Positions 40,201 to 49,982 of a stretch of 64,000 nucleotides of DNA are shown piece after piece (within the stretch, counting starts at the first letter, position 1; every line of letters starts with the position of its first letter). The translations under genes were made by a program, and so were the position numbers. This stretch comes from Ctena decussata. Lineage: Eukaryota > Mollusca > Bivalvia > Lucinida > Lucinidae. The stretch spans positions 91,956,638 to 92,020,637 of the forward strand of contig OZ022503.1 of NCBI GenBank assembly GCA_963989385.1, in the 5' to 3' direction. The notes under the pieces were generated by a model. That model was not told the origin of the DNA. It was given only the letters and a program-made list of their open reading frames with translations, and made no database searches.

Positions 40201-41720
40201 GTCAGTTCGAATTATCGAGGTTTGACTGTAACCCTTTTGAGTGGATTACTGAATTACCTGGGCGTTTCCCATCATTTCAGACGCGTTGTCTTGTCCCCCT
40301 TCAGCTAGCCAGTCAAAGATTGTTCTGTTAAGTATTCAAGTCAACCTAAGCCTGTTGCCACCTTGGTTGTCTGAAGTTTCTAAAGTACATCCAATTACGT
40401 ATAGATCGAAGGATGATCAAAGTAAAACTGCTCACGGAAGGATTCTGGTCCGTTGTTGGTATGTTTGTTCTCCAAAGCCGACTTCTGCCCGAAGCTGAGG
40501 GAGGAATTTCGATCGTGAAGTAATGTATGTGTGAGTCAGGTAGTCCGCAAACTGTTCACATTTAATTATCTTATATGGAAAAAATTTGCATTTGAATGCC
40601 GTTCGCCTGTACAACTTAACTGTAAATTCGCTGAAAAGAGTTAAAATCGATTTCACTGAACTGTCCACCATAAATCCGCTCAAATGTCCAAAGTGGGGTT
40701 CCGCTCAAATGTGCATCGTCCACCGTTTGAAGTCAGCGCGTGAGTGCATCTTGTTATTAATATTCGTATCTCGGGCCAAAAAATAAAAGCGATTAACGGA
40801 TCAGGTGTACGGTGGCGGAATAATTTTAGTGGCCCCGGAACAGGTAAAATGATAGTCGCCAAGCAGGTTATTAACAACACGCGAACTGCCTTGTTAATAG
40901 CCTACATGGTTTTGTAACCGTTAAAATATACCTGTTTATAGCGTGTGATACCGATATTTATGCAATGATCAAAGTTAAATTTTATCTGTTTACAGCTCTG
41001 ATGCCTTTCTGGGTGTACACGCTGGGACAACAGTTTCTCGAGGAAGACTTTCAAGTTGCCATCCCATACACCAACATGCTTCAAACACTGGCCATGATCA
41101 CAATACCTTTATTAATTGGAGTCTTCATCAAGTTCAAGTTTCCTAAATTTGCTATAAAATTTCTCAAAGTTTTGAAACCAGCAACAATAATAATGATGAT
41201 AATATTTGTCAGTGTTGGCATATACTCTAACTTGTACATATTCAAACTGGTTCGTCCCGAGTACGTACTGGCTGGTGGCCTTTTGCCGTATTGTGGCTAC
41301 CTCGCTGGCGGTACTATAGCCGCCATACTGCAGCAACCATGGGCACGTATTAAAACCATTGCCTTAGAAACAGGAATGCAAAACTTTGGTGTTGCCTTCT
41401 TCCTTGTGATGACGTCATTTCCGCCACCGCTCGGAGACATAGCAGCGCTTGCACCGGCGTCTTCGGCAATGGCCACTCCCATACCGCCTATGCTAGTCGC
41501 CATACCTTATCTCATATATAAAAGATGTACAAGGACACACGAGCCCGTCACCGTATTGTCTGATGGGAAAATAGAGGTCGTCAAAAGTGGTGATATTCAT
41601 GGGGAAACTGAAATCGTCAAAAATGGCGATATTATTGACAGGAAGATTAATAAATGTGATGAGCTAATGGCTGTTGAAAAAGGCTTTAATGGCAATGATG
41701 AACGCCAACCGATGATTTAA
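33507..41720 (+). CDS. SLC10A: SLC10-family sodium/bile acid cotransporter-like gene, three exons, 558 aa
   Basis: Exons 33507-34283, 37574-37748 and 40996-41720 join in phase with GT-AG introns to give 1677 nt (558 residues plus TAA). The start has a good context (caaccATGg) and a signal peptide (about 1-22). Residues 23-200 form an extracellular domain with seven N-glycosylation sequons (N42, 72, 101, 122, 135, 176, 188). The membrane domain starts near 209. It carries the SLC10 signature CPGGGASN (285-292) and the sodium-site motif ETGMQN (442-447). SLC10 proteins couple sodium to import of bile acids or sulphated steroids, but the long glycosylated N-terminus fits the SLC10A3/SLC10A5 branch, whose substrates are poorly known. 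The cytoplasmic tail (after about 492) has two near-repeats around VVKSGDI and IVKNGDI. Substrate is not inferable. Confidence 0.93.
34363..34444. repeat. Hairpin at the start of SLC10 intron 1
   Basis: The arms cacgagtggtcatttcatat and atatgaaatgaccacgagtg flank gaaatttatgaaacgagcct and its partner. It starts about 80 bp after the exon 1 donor. Confidence 0.88.
34659..34775. repeat. 36-bp tandem repeat, three units
   Basis: Units start at 34659, 34695 and 34731: gaggccacgagtgaaaatac followed by cacttttggtgttcat. Shared cacgagtg words tie it to the neighbouring hairpin at 34363. Confidence 0.9.
35081..35295. mobile_element. MITE with 'agggcccggttcaaaac' termini in SLC10 intron 1
   Basis: Left end cagggcccggttcaaaacta plus acgacgtcgttag; right end cgttaggctaacgatgcttt plus gaacaactgggccctg. 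The ends are imperfect inverted repeats of roughly 35 bp. Confidence 0.85.
35325..35520. repeat. Dispersed repeat, same family, in SLC10 intron 1
   Basis: gggtacacttcagagaaagt, gcgcaaattcaatccgtccc, and aaaatggcaaaaatcttgga mark a diverged copy. Confidence 0.55.
35828..36065. mobile_element. Foldback MITE, 'ccgcgacacgaga' family, in SLC10 intron 1
   Basis: Full-length copy from tgagccgcgacgctagaaaa to tctcgtgtcgcggctca. One of the best preserved members and useful as a family reference. Confidence 0.93.
36446..36683. mobile_element. Foldback MITE, 'ccgcgacacgaga' family, second copy in SLC10 intron 1
   Basis: Full-length copy flanked by catt on the left and cattt overlapping the right end. 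Compared with the copy at 35828, the asymmetric centre lies in the opposite orientation (cactaagcgcttataggata first). Confidence 0.92.
36949..37166. mobile_element. Foldback MITE with 'catattcataaa' termini in SLC10 intron 1
   Basis: The ends ggggccatattcataaagcc and gttttatgaatacgacccc pair. The inner parts cacttaagtcgttgctatgc and gaggaacagtctttgtaaga pair with the other half, so nearly the whole 218 bp folds back. Confidence 0.9.
37215..37455 (-). mobile_element. SINE, fourth family, minus strand, diverged
   Basis: On the minus strand it carries gagcccaaaccctctccttt, cattactgcttggatgacaa-like sequence and gcccgcgacagagcaacggc. Similarity to 29519-29790 is partial. Confidence 0.5.
37574..37748 (+). 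CDS. SLC10A: SLC10 exon 2: CPGG signature exon
   Basis: The exon is bounded by acceptor TTTTTATTTCAG and donor GTAAGT and encodes residues 260-317 plus one base of codon 318. It contains FGIFVCGVCPGGGASNIYTY and the following GGDVSLSVTMT, which matches the conserved SLC10 region (sodium-site Ser/Asn and Thr residues) very closely. Confidence 0.95.
38030..38178 (-). mobile_element. tRNA-derived SINE in SLC10 intron 2, minus strand
   Basis: On the minus strand: ggcggtagtgcagtggaaag (A box), tatccggttcaatcatctcc (B box), body through tctcacttccgtatgacc, and gtgggacgttaaacccac at the end. Confidence 0.75.
39111..40231. mobile_element. 1.1-kb pogo/Tigger-like non-autonomous element in SLC10 intron 2
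   Basis: The left end cagtcgaatctcggtagttc and the right end aattatcgaggtttgactg are imperfect inverted repeats flanked by TA on both sides. Subterminal sequence is rich in ttcgaaa blocks. I found no convincing transposase frame inside, so I regard it as non-autonomous or internally replaced. Confidence 0.8.
40996..41720 (+). CDS. SLC10A: SLC10 exon 3: remaining membrane helices and C-terminal tail
   Basis: Acceptor CTGTTTACAG ends at 40995, and CT completes Ala318. The exon encodes LMPFWVYTLG, several hydrophobic helices, the ETGMQN sodium-binding motif, a proline-rich TSFPPPLGD segment and the hydrophilic tail ending DERQPMI, stop TAA at 41718-41720. A strong hairpin begins about 23 bp after the stop. 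Confidence 0.94.
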
Positions 41721-41737
41721 AGTATTTGAATTTACAG

Positions 41738-41888
41738 TCTAGCCCCGAGGTTATAAAGCTTGAGTACATTCTCAAACTAAAATTAAGCACACTGATTGGC
41801 TGCTTCCGAGCACATGCTCGGAAGCAGCCAATCAGTGTGCTTTATTTTGAGTTTGAGATTATTCTCAAGTTTTATAACCTCGAACCCT
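41738..41888. repeat. Near-perfect hairpin directly after the SLC10 stop codon
   Basis: Left arm ccgaggttataaagcttgag ... gcttccgagcacatgctcgg; right arm ends ctcaagttttataacctcga. The arms pair over about 70 bp. It starts some 20 bp after the stop, so it is likely in the 3' UTR unless transcription ends first. Confidence 0.9.
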
Positions 41889-42164
41889 GGAGAGCTCACT
41901 CTGTCACAGTAATTGCTTTCCTCCTTACAGGGAACTACTCTTTGAGCGGGGTCTTTACCGTCACCTACCCTCGGAGAAAGAGATAGAGATATCAGAGAAT
42001 TAAATATTTCCCTGCTCAAAGGTCTCTGTTTGAAAAAAATGGCGGTCATGTCTGAAGAAAAGATCTTATTGCAAATAGACTATTTAAGGGTGAGACTTCT
42101 ATTGTAAGAACCATATAATGTTGGCCATGGAATCGTCTGCCTTTAAGATAAAAAGAGTACACTT

Positions 42165-42360
42165 TCAGTGGAAGTAACTGCCATTTTTATTTTCATGACC
42201 CCCACTCAATTGGCGCCAACTCCGAAAGAAAATATGCTGCTTTAGGGACCAATTATTTCCTTCAATAATAGAACCCCGTTTCTGAAGGGTTCTGTTGCCG
42301 AGTAAAGCAAACGGGAAGCCACAAAGTTAACTTCCTTTGAAAACTGTCGAAAAGCATGGT
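42165..42360. repeat. Dispersed repeat, same family
   Basis: agtggaagtaactgccattt, gctgctttagggaccaatta, ttcaataatagaaccccgtt and aacgggaagccacaaagtta mark the copy. Confidence 0.6.
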
Positions 42361-42737
42361 GGGGATATTCTTACACCATAAGATTGAAAACTCTTAATTG
42401 AGCAAGACAAGCATTGTAGACTTTATTGCTTATCAGCAATCTGATCTTGGTCTGCATAGTTTGCAAAGCTGCAGCAGGCAATGTTAAAGTTCGTCTTTTA
42501 ACCCATTTATGCCTAGTGTATCATAAAATGGACTTTGGCAAACAGTGCCGATCCAGATCAGACGCCACAGAAAGCGGCGTTTCATCAGGGCCTACAGTTT
42601 TTACATACGGAAAATGGGTAATTCTCTTTTAAAAGAAAATGAAAAATATAAACAAAATACACTAAACCAGACACCCCTTAAATGACAAATAGGAGCAAGC
42701 CATATGTGAGCGTAGAAGAGTCCACAAGGCATAAAAT

Positions 42738-42940
42738 TGAGCCGCGACACGACAAAACAAACAAAGTGGCCTATGCACCCAGCAAAGACTCAGAGTCTTC
42801 GCTGTACGCTACAAGGGTAGCTAAGGGTTTAAGCTACCTCCATGCCCACAGCGAAGGCTCTGATCAGAATGGACGGATGCCCAGGCTGATCTGAGTATTT
42901 GCTGGGCGTGCATGCCACTTTGTTTACTGTGTCGTGATTA
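42738..42940. mobile_element. Foldback MITE, 'ccgcgacacgaga' family, divergent
   Basis: It starts tgagccgcgacacgacaaaa and ends near tactgtgtcgtgatta. Part of the left arm is deleted (gactcagagtcttcgctgta). Confidence 0.85.
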
Positions 42941-44650
42941 GGGTGTATGGCTAAACCTGCAAGGGAAGCCATTGTGGTGTGATCTGAGAGTATTGTCTCT
43001 CATCACACTGGGGGCTAATCTGAAGAAGGCAAGAGCCGGCAAGTCTCCATTTTCAGAGCCGTCTCCATTTACGAATTAATTCATACCAGGAAGACAGATA
43101 CTCTTGCTACATTTGTCTCCCTTGTGAGAGAAGTGGAAGTCCATCTATGTATGTTTACAATATATACTGAGAGGCGAAAGAAAGTATACAGATAATGCAG
43201 TCTTGATTTTCCTTCAGATGTCTTCAAATCTGATAATACCATGGCACTGTTGATAAATACAACCAATTTCCCATAATTTGCGACAATTTTCAGTATAATC
43301 GGCAAAAGGATAAGGAAATAACATGGTTTTAAACAAACACGGGGCCTAAGTCAACATTGTCGCTGGAGTAGCTCCCCTTTAGACATACACTTTGGACAAT
43401 AGGGATTAATGCATTTGGCGTCTTTTGGTAACATGCATTGTATATGCATTGAGTTCTTATGGGAAGTTTATTTGCAATTGTCTTTCAAACAAATAAGTCA
43501 ATGAGGTTTCTGTCAAGTGCACACAAAAGCAGGAAGCCAAAAAAAAAATTTCCAAAAATTTCAAATGAAAACTTCTAAAACCAGGTCAGATAGAGAAACA
43601 TTTAATTATCTATACTTTTAATTAAAAGGGAGATAATTTGAGACACGTAGCATTTCTAACTAGGAGTAAAGAAGTTTTTTTTTTTTTTTTTTTTTTTTGG
43701 GGGGGGGGGGGGGGGGTTCAGTTTAAATGTCGATGTGGTTTTACTCTCAGACATTAGCGCTAGACATTCGTGAAGTGCAAAATGTTATTTGTTATGTGCA
43801 AAGCGAGATTTGATTGGAACTGCTGAATTTGAATTAAGGACTTTAACTCAATTATTATTGACTGCAAAACGCTTTGTGTTTGCGTTTTGCACGTTGGCCC
43901 AAAATGGCGTTATTTATATTTCAATGCAGACATTTACCCGAGACCCAGTATTCAAAATCAAAAACTGTATACTTTCTATTGCCTCTGAGTATAGTAAACT
44001 TAATATGTTATTTTTATGTTATATTTGTATCCATTTTTGTATTCCTCATGGTACATGTTCAAATGCAAAAGTTAATTCTTTTATACTGAATAGTGGAGCT
44101 GCTGCCCATACCTATGCATTTCCCCACCACACGGGAATGCACATCTCGGTCCATTGTAAGGGAGGCCCCTTATTTGCTTGATGCCAGTCCAGTCATCAGA
44201 CTGGCATGGAGCATGTGAAGGAGTATAGTTTGGCAGACTGTATTAGTCATGTGTAGGTGGTGTTGATGGAATCTTCTTAGGACATATGGGGTGATTGTTA
44301 GAATAAAATGGTAAATATGTAGTATATGTACATAAATAAATACTACTGTAATACTTCGAAGATGTTAGAGGGCCTCAGGGAAGATTGTTTTTTATATGTA
44401 CCAACTGTGCATTCCTCGTTAAATAGATAATTATTCTTATTACTGTAGCCCTTGATGAATAAGTTTGTTTAAATAATGATATCTATTTTGAAGGTTCAAA
44501 TGTGCATGTTTTTGTATAAAAGTCTAAAATATCAAATAAAAGGAAAACATATATGCATATCGTTTTGGACAATCCTTTTCCACCTGGTCCTGGTTTTTAA
44601 CTGCCCTAGCTATGCTGCGGCAAAGTATATCCCGGTCCGATATTCAGTAT
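42940..44650. other. No gene seen
   Basis: AT-rich sequence with the T/G homopolymer tract at 43675. A 130-codon frame at 43789-44181 has no start context or domain I recognise. Confidence 0.55.
43675..43717. repeat. Poly-T followed by poly-G tract
   Basis: About 20 T bases run directly into about 17 G bases. Confidence 0.95.
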
Positions 44651-44654
44651 TTTT

Positions 44655-47645
44655 AGCTCACCTGAGCCTTTAGGCTCATAGGTGAGCTTATAGTATAGCC
44701 AGGCATCCGTCGTCCGTCCGTCGTCCGTCGTCCGTCCGTCGTCCGTCGTCAACATTTTCAAACATCTTCTCCTCTGAAACCACTAGGCCGATTGAAGCCA
44801 TATTTCATATGGAGCCTACCTAGGTCGGGGGAACGAAAGTTTGTTCCGGGTATCTGGGTCACATGACCAAGATGGCCGCCACGCCCATATATGGTAAAAA
44901 CCCTTCAAAAATCTTCTTCTCCAGAAACAAAAGGCCTATGACCTTGAAACTTGGTATGTAGCATCGGGCATGCGGGCCCATCATAATTTGTACAAATGAT
45001 GATCTTGCAATGACCTTGACCTGATTTATTGCATGGTCCATTTCGGTACCTTAGGCTTTTATATGGGAAAACGCCTAAACAGTGGATTTCTCAGAAACTA
45101 TTAAGTTCTAAGGTACAATACTTGGTATACATGGTCAACTAAATGAACAAATGAAGATATTATGTCGCTAAAGGTCAAGGTCATTCGGTCCGTCCATCCG
45201 CCGATAAGATTTTCAAACATCTTCTCCTCTGAAACTACAGGGCCGATTAAAGCCAAATTTCTTATGAAGCCTCAGTGGGATGGGGGAAAGAAAGTTTGTA
45301 CGCGGGGTCTGGGTCACATGACCAAGATGGCCGCCATGCCCATATATGGTAAAAACCCTTCAAAAATCTTCTTCTCCAGAACCAAAAGGCCTATGACCTT
45401 GACACTTGGTATGTAGCATCGGGCATGCGGGCTCATCATAGTTTGTACAAATGATGACCTTGCGATGACCTTGACCTAATTTATGACATGGTCAATTTCG
45501 GTACCTTGGTACCAAGGTCATTCGGTCCGTCCATCCGTCGTCAAGATTTTTAAACATCGTCTCCTCTGAAACCACTGGGCCGCTTGAAGCCAAATCTCAT
45601 ATGGAGTCCCAGTGAGATGGGGGAAAGAAAGTTTATATGCCGTATCTAGGTCACATGACCAAGATGGCCGCCATGCCCATATATGGTAAAAACCCTTCAA
45701 AAATCTTCATCTCCAGAACCAAAAGGCCTATGACCTTGAAACTTGGTATGTAGCATTGGGCATGTAGGCCCATCATAATTTATACAAATGATGACCTTGC
45801 AATGACCTTGTTCTAATTTATGACACGATCAACTTCGGTACCTTAGGCTTTTATATGGCAACAAGCTTAAACAGTGGATTTCTCGTAAACTATTTAAGTC
45901 TATGGAACAATACTTGGTATACATGGTCAACTAAATGAACAAAGGAAGATATTATGTCACTAAAGGTCAAGGTCATTCTCTCCGACCATCTGTTGTCAAG
46001 ATTTTCAAACAGCTTCTCCTCTGAAACCACTGGGCCGCTTGAAACCAAATCTTATATGGAGTCCCAGTGGGATGGGGGGGGGGGGGATGAAAATTTATAC
46101 GCCGGGTCTGGGTCACATGACCAAGATGGCCACCATGCCCATATATGGTAAAAACCCCTCAAAAATCTTCATCTCCAGAACCCAAAAGGCCTATGACCTT
46201 GGAACTTGGTATGTAGCATCGGGCATGCGGGCTCATCATAGTTTGTACAAATGATGACCTTGCGATGACCTTGACCTAATTTATGACACGATCAACTTCG
46301 GTACCTTAGGCTTTTATATGGGAACACGCTTAAACAGTGGATTTCTCGTAAACTATTTAAGTCTATGGAACAATACTTGGTATACATGGTCAACTAAATG
46401 AACAAAGGAAGATATTATGTCACTAAAGGTCAAGGTCATTCTCTCCGACCATCTGTTGTCAAGATTTTCAAACAGCTTCTCCTCTGAAACCACTGGGCCG
46501 ATTGAAGCCAAATTTCATATGGAGTCTTAGTGGGATGGTGGAACGAAAGTTTGTTCCAGGGATCTGGGTCACATAACCAAGATGGCCGCCATGTCCATAT
46601 ATGGTAAAACCTGTTCTAAAATCTTTTTCTCCAGAACCAAAAGGCCTATGACCTTGAAACTTGGTATGTAGCATTTGGAACATGGGCCCATCATAATTCA
46701 TACAAATCAGGACTGTGCATTGAGAGTGACCTAATTTATGCCAAGGGCAATTTGGATGCATTGGAAAATGCTTAAACTGTGGATTTCTCAGAAACCATTC
46801 AAGTCTAAGATACGATATTTGGTATTTATGGTTATCTAAGTGAGCCTATTAAGATATTATGTTGTTATAGTCAAGGTCATTCTTTGACCTTTGTTCAAGG
46901 TCAGTGTGATTCTGTTGCCTGTCAACATTTTCAAACATCTTCTCCGAAGCCACTGGGCTATTTGAAGCTATATTTCATGCGGAGCTTCACTGGGTTAAAA
47001 GAACCCATGTTTGTTGAGCTGGTCATGGTCACGTGACCAAGATGGACACCATGCCCATATATGGTAAAACTCCTTCAAAAATCTTCTTCTCCAGAACCAA
47101 AGGCACAATGACCACGTGGCATGGTATTAAGCATTGAGGACTTAGGCCCACCATAGTTTGTACAATCATGACGGTGCATTGGCCTGTATGCACACTTTGT
47201 ACTGGTTAACCGCTTAGGAGGTCTAAGCCTGCCCAGAAGTAGTGTAGTTAGGTCAACTGACCGTCCCGACATAACCATATTTGTTTACCGTGGACATTAA
47301 GCAACAAAATCAATCAATCAATCATTGACCTAATTTTTGGCAAGGTCAACTTTGGTATGTTATGCTTTTATATGCGAAAATGCTTAAACAGTTGATTTCA
47401 TGGATTTTTTTTAAGCCTAGATATAATAATTGGAAAATATGGTTAACTAAATGAATACATGAAGACAAGGTCATCAAAGGTCAAGGTCATTTTTTGAACT
47501 TTGCTCAAGGTCACTGAGATTTTTAGATTAAAATACGCACACCTTTTAAGCTACTGGTTTCAAATTTTAACAAATGAGCGAAATGACAAATTGTGTCTGT
47601 TGACAGAAGGTGTCAGGTGAGCTACAGGACCATTGGTCCTCTGGT
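44655..47645 (+). mobile_element. 3-kb hairpin-ended element with 456-468-bp tandem units (Helentron-like candidate)
   Basis: A terminal hairpin agctcacctgagcctttagg plus ctcataggtgagct (44655-44688) opens the element. A cgtcc microsatellite (44700-44752) follows, then five or more tandem units marked by ttttcaaacatcttctcctc at about 44755, 45210, 45547 (shortened), 46001, 46461 and 46929. The element ends aggtgagctacaggaccatt plus ggtcct (hairpin 47626-47640) followed by CTGG and T. No protein is encoded; ORFs here come from tgaccaagatggccgcc-type repeats. Classification is inferred from structure. Confidence 0.8.
47193..47325 (+). mobile_element. SINE body fragment inserted in the 44.6-kb tandem element
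   Basis: It matches the body of the SINE at 13285-13560 (gtactggttaaccgcttagg, ctgaccgtcccgacataacc) with a caatcaatcaatca tail and lacks the tRNA head. It interrupts the tandem element at 44655-47645. Confidence 0.88.
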
Positions 47646-47822
47646 TCTTCTATCTGTTCTTCTCTCTATCTCTTCTTTTTCCTTGCACTATTTCCCTGTA
47701 GGATCGTTGTGTTTACTAAACTAGAAGACTTGAGATGAACCACCTCTCATCTAGGCCTAATAAATCGGTTGATATCCACTTACATTTCTTTCATCTTTAT
47801 TATCTTTGACGTGAAACTTTTC

Positions 47823-49070
47823 TTATCATATGACGTCGCCTCTGAGAGTGTAATAAAGCCATGCATTTAATACGATAATCCACTAGTGGATTAAATATGC
47901 AAATTACGCCGTAACGGTATACGTTGACGTCCATTAAAACGTCGCGTTTTCTAATGGCGAAATCGTGACGTTTTCGGGCAAATTTTGCTAATAAAATGCG
48001 ATTTTAGTGTCATATGATAAATAGAATCTTGCATTCGTACTCCTGCATTATTGAATTTATTAAACTCGTTGGGGAAAACCAATAAGATGCTTGGCAAAGC
48101 CTTGCATCTTATCTTTTTCCCAAACTCCTATAATAAATTCAATAATACATGAGCACTCATGTAAGATCCTCTATTTATCATCCCCTCCCCCCACACCGCC
48201 CCACCACCCCCAGCAGCAAACGCTCAGACTAGCCTGAGTAGCAGTGCAGTCTAAATAGAGGATCTTACATGAGTTCTCATCATACGTATTATTGAATTTA
48301 TTAAACGAGTTGGGGAAAAAGATAATCGGCAGAGCCTCGCATCTCATCGTTTTCAACAACGAGTTTTATAATTTCAATAATATAGGAGCACGAGTGTATG
48401 GTGGCTGGTTTGTGCCATTTCGTCTTTTCGTCTTGTCGCCGCGAAAAGACGCCAGGCGAAAAGACGAAAAGACGCCAGGCGAAAAGACGAAAAAACGCCA
48501 GGCGAAAAGACGAGATAACGCCATGCGAAAGGACGAAAAGACGAAACCCGCCACACGAAAAGACGAAATTTCAGCGCGAAAAGACGAAAAAACGCCATGC
48601 GAAAAGACGCCATTTGAAACTCTTATTTTGTCGTCTTTTCGTATGGCGTCTTTTCGTCTTTTCGCTTGGCGTCTTTTCGTCTTTTCGCATGGCGTTATTT
48701 CGTCTTTTCGCGTGGCGTTATTTCGTCTTTTCGTCTTTTCGCATGGCGTTTTTTCGTCTTTTCGTCTTTTCGCATGGCGTCTTTTCGTCTTTTCGCCTGG
48801 CGTCTTTTCGCGGCGACAAGACGAAAAGACGAAATGGCACAAACCAGCCACCATACGAGTGCAAGATTCTTTTTATCATAGGACAATAAAATCGCATTTA
48901 ATTAGCAAATTATGCACTAATACGTCACGATTTTGCCATTAGAAAACGCGACGTTTTATGGACGTCAACGCATAACATTACGGCGTAATTTGCATATTTA
49001 ATCCAATAGTGGATTATCGTTTTTGATGCATAGCTTTGTTACACTCTCAGATGTGACGTCATATGATAAA
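47823..49070. mobile_element. Nested palindromic element, about 1.25 kb
   Basis: Outer arms of about 220 bp (ttatcatatgacgtc..., gagagtgtaataaagc, ttaaatatgcaaattacgcc, aacgtcgcgttttctaatgg) pair with 48870-49070. Inside lie a second hairpin (48040-48180, ttgaattta and taaattcaa arms), a unique C-rich spacer near 48185, and a third foldback (48397-48855). No transposase frame is present. Confidence 0.9.
48397..48855. repeat. Inverted 23-bp satellite core (gaaaagac-gaaaagac-gccaggc)
   Basis: The left half is built of GAAAAGAC octamers and GCCAGGC or GCCATGC heptamers, often 8+8+7 = 23 bp. The right half is its reverse complement, about the centre near 48626. Ends tatggtggctggtttgtgcc and its complement close the stem. 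Lack of stops makes overlapping frames of 160-216 codons on both strands; these are artefacts. Confidence 0.93.
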
Positions 49071-49129
49071 TTAACATACATGGATCCTGAAGAATATGCA
49101 AGTACGAAATTCACAGATTCACAGACTAG

Positions 49130-49560
49130 TTACGGTCTTGGCTGCTTGCAGATACGTAAAACGCCTGTCACACCAGAGCAGCGTTCTCACGGCGATCCCA
49201 CGGCGTCCAAGAAAAATGCAGAACGCCGAGGTGCGCGCAGTACGATCGCAAGCATCACCGCAGCAACGCAGTGGCATCGAAAGTAGACGCTGTGGGATCG
49301 CATAGAACGCCGAGCGGCGGCGCGCACTTTGAGCATGCTCAAAACAAACGCCGTCGCTCGGCGTTCTAACAAGAGCGCAGTGGGATCGCCGTAAGGTCAC
49401 CATATCCGCGCAGTAAGGTCTCCTACAACGCAATAGGAGCTCCGAGGGCGCGCACAAGGGTCGTTGTGCAAACGCCGTGGTCGTCCTTGGCGTTTGCACG
49501 GAGATTGTACGGCGTTCTTTGAGATGTCGCTGCGTCTTTAACGCGCTTATACGACGCGTC
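49130..49560. repeat. GC-rich, CpG-rich foldback region
   Basis: Recurring aacgccg words and inverted pairs, for example tagaacgccgagcggcggcg against cgccgtcgctcggcgttcta (49301-49369). Composition differs sharply from the AT-rich surroundings. Open frames on both strands share this composition and show no domain I recognise. Confidence 0.7.
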
Positions 49561-49713
49561 TATGGCGCTTATACGGAGTGCCATTTACTTACAACGACTG
49601 TATGAAGCTGTCATGGCGATAATAGTTACTAATAAGCGGGAAATAAAGTGTTTGTACTTTTAACTTTCTCTATTTTTTTTTCTTCTGTGCTTCTTTCTCT
49701 GCTTCAAAAATGA

Positions 49714-49880
49714 AGGGCAAAGGCCTACTGTGCTTGCAGTAGGTGCAGGTGGGGGTCGTTTGGACATTTTTTCTCTCGCCTATCATTTCTTTTTTCTCCC
49801 GCTCTCTGGGAGACGGCTCGATATAGACTGAAATACTGTCTCTAAGAGTTGTTAAACCCAAAACAAGCAACCAACCAATC
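49714..49880 (+). mobile_element. SINE-like repeat, same family, 5'-truncated
   Basis: Starts within the family at gggcaaaggcctactg and continues through gggagacggctcgatataga to the gttaaacccaaaacaagcaa end with an aaccaacc tail. Confidence 0.85.
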
Positions 49881-49982
49881 AATTTTTTCCTTCTTCTTCT
49901 TGCGGTTTATCGCTGTGTTTATCAGCGATTAGGCAGCCAGAAACGCAAGTTCGCCTATATTTACATGCAAACCGCTAGGTGT

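Noticed and set aside
43789..44181. 130-codon plus-strand frame
   Set aside because: AT-rich composition, no start context, no domain and no splice evidence.
45162..46761. Several 60-97-codon frames with GHMTKMAAMPIYGKNPSK-like text
   Set aside because: These are translations of the tgaccaagatggccgcc tandem repeat; the phrase recurs in each unit.
48421..48625. CRISPR-like regular repeats
   Set aside because: Units are contiguous modules without unique spacers, inside a eukaryotic foldback element.
48292..48942. Open frames of 160-216 codons on both strands with repeated Lys-Thr-Pro/Glu-Lys-Thr text
   Set aside because: They arise from the stop-poor 23-bp inverted satellite, occur in several frames on both strands, and have no domain.
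49119..49499. 126-codon minus-strand frame
   Set aside because: It lies in the GC-rich foldback region, where all frames are stop-poor.
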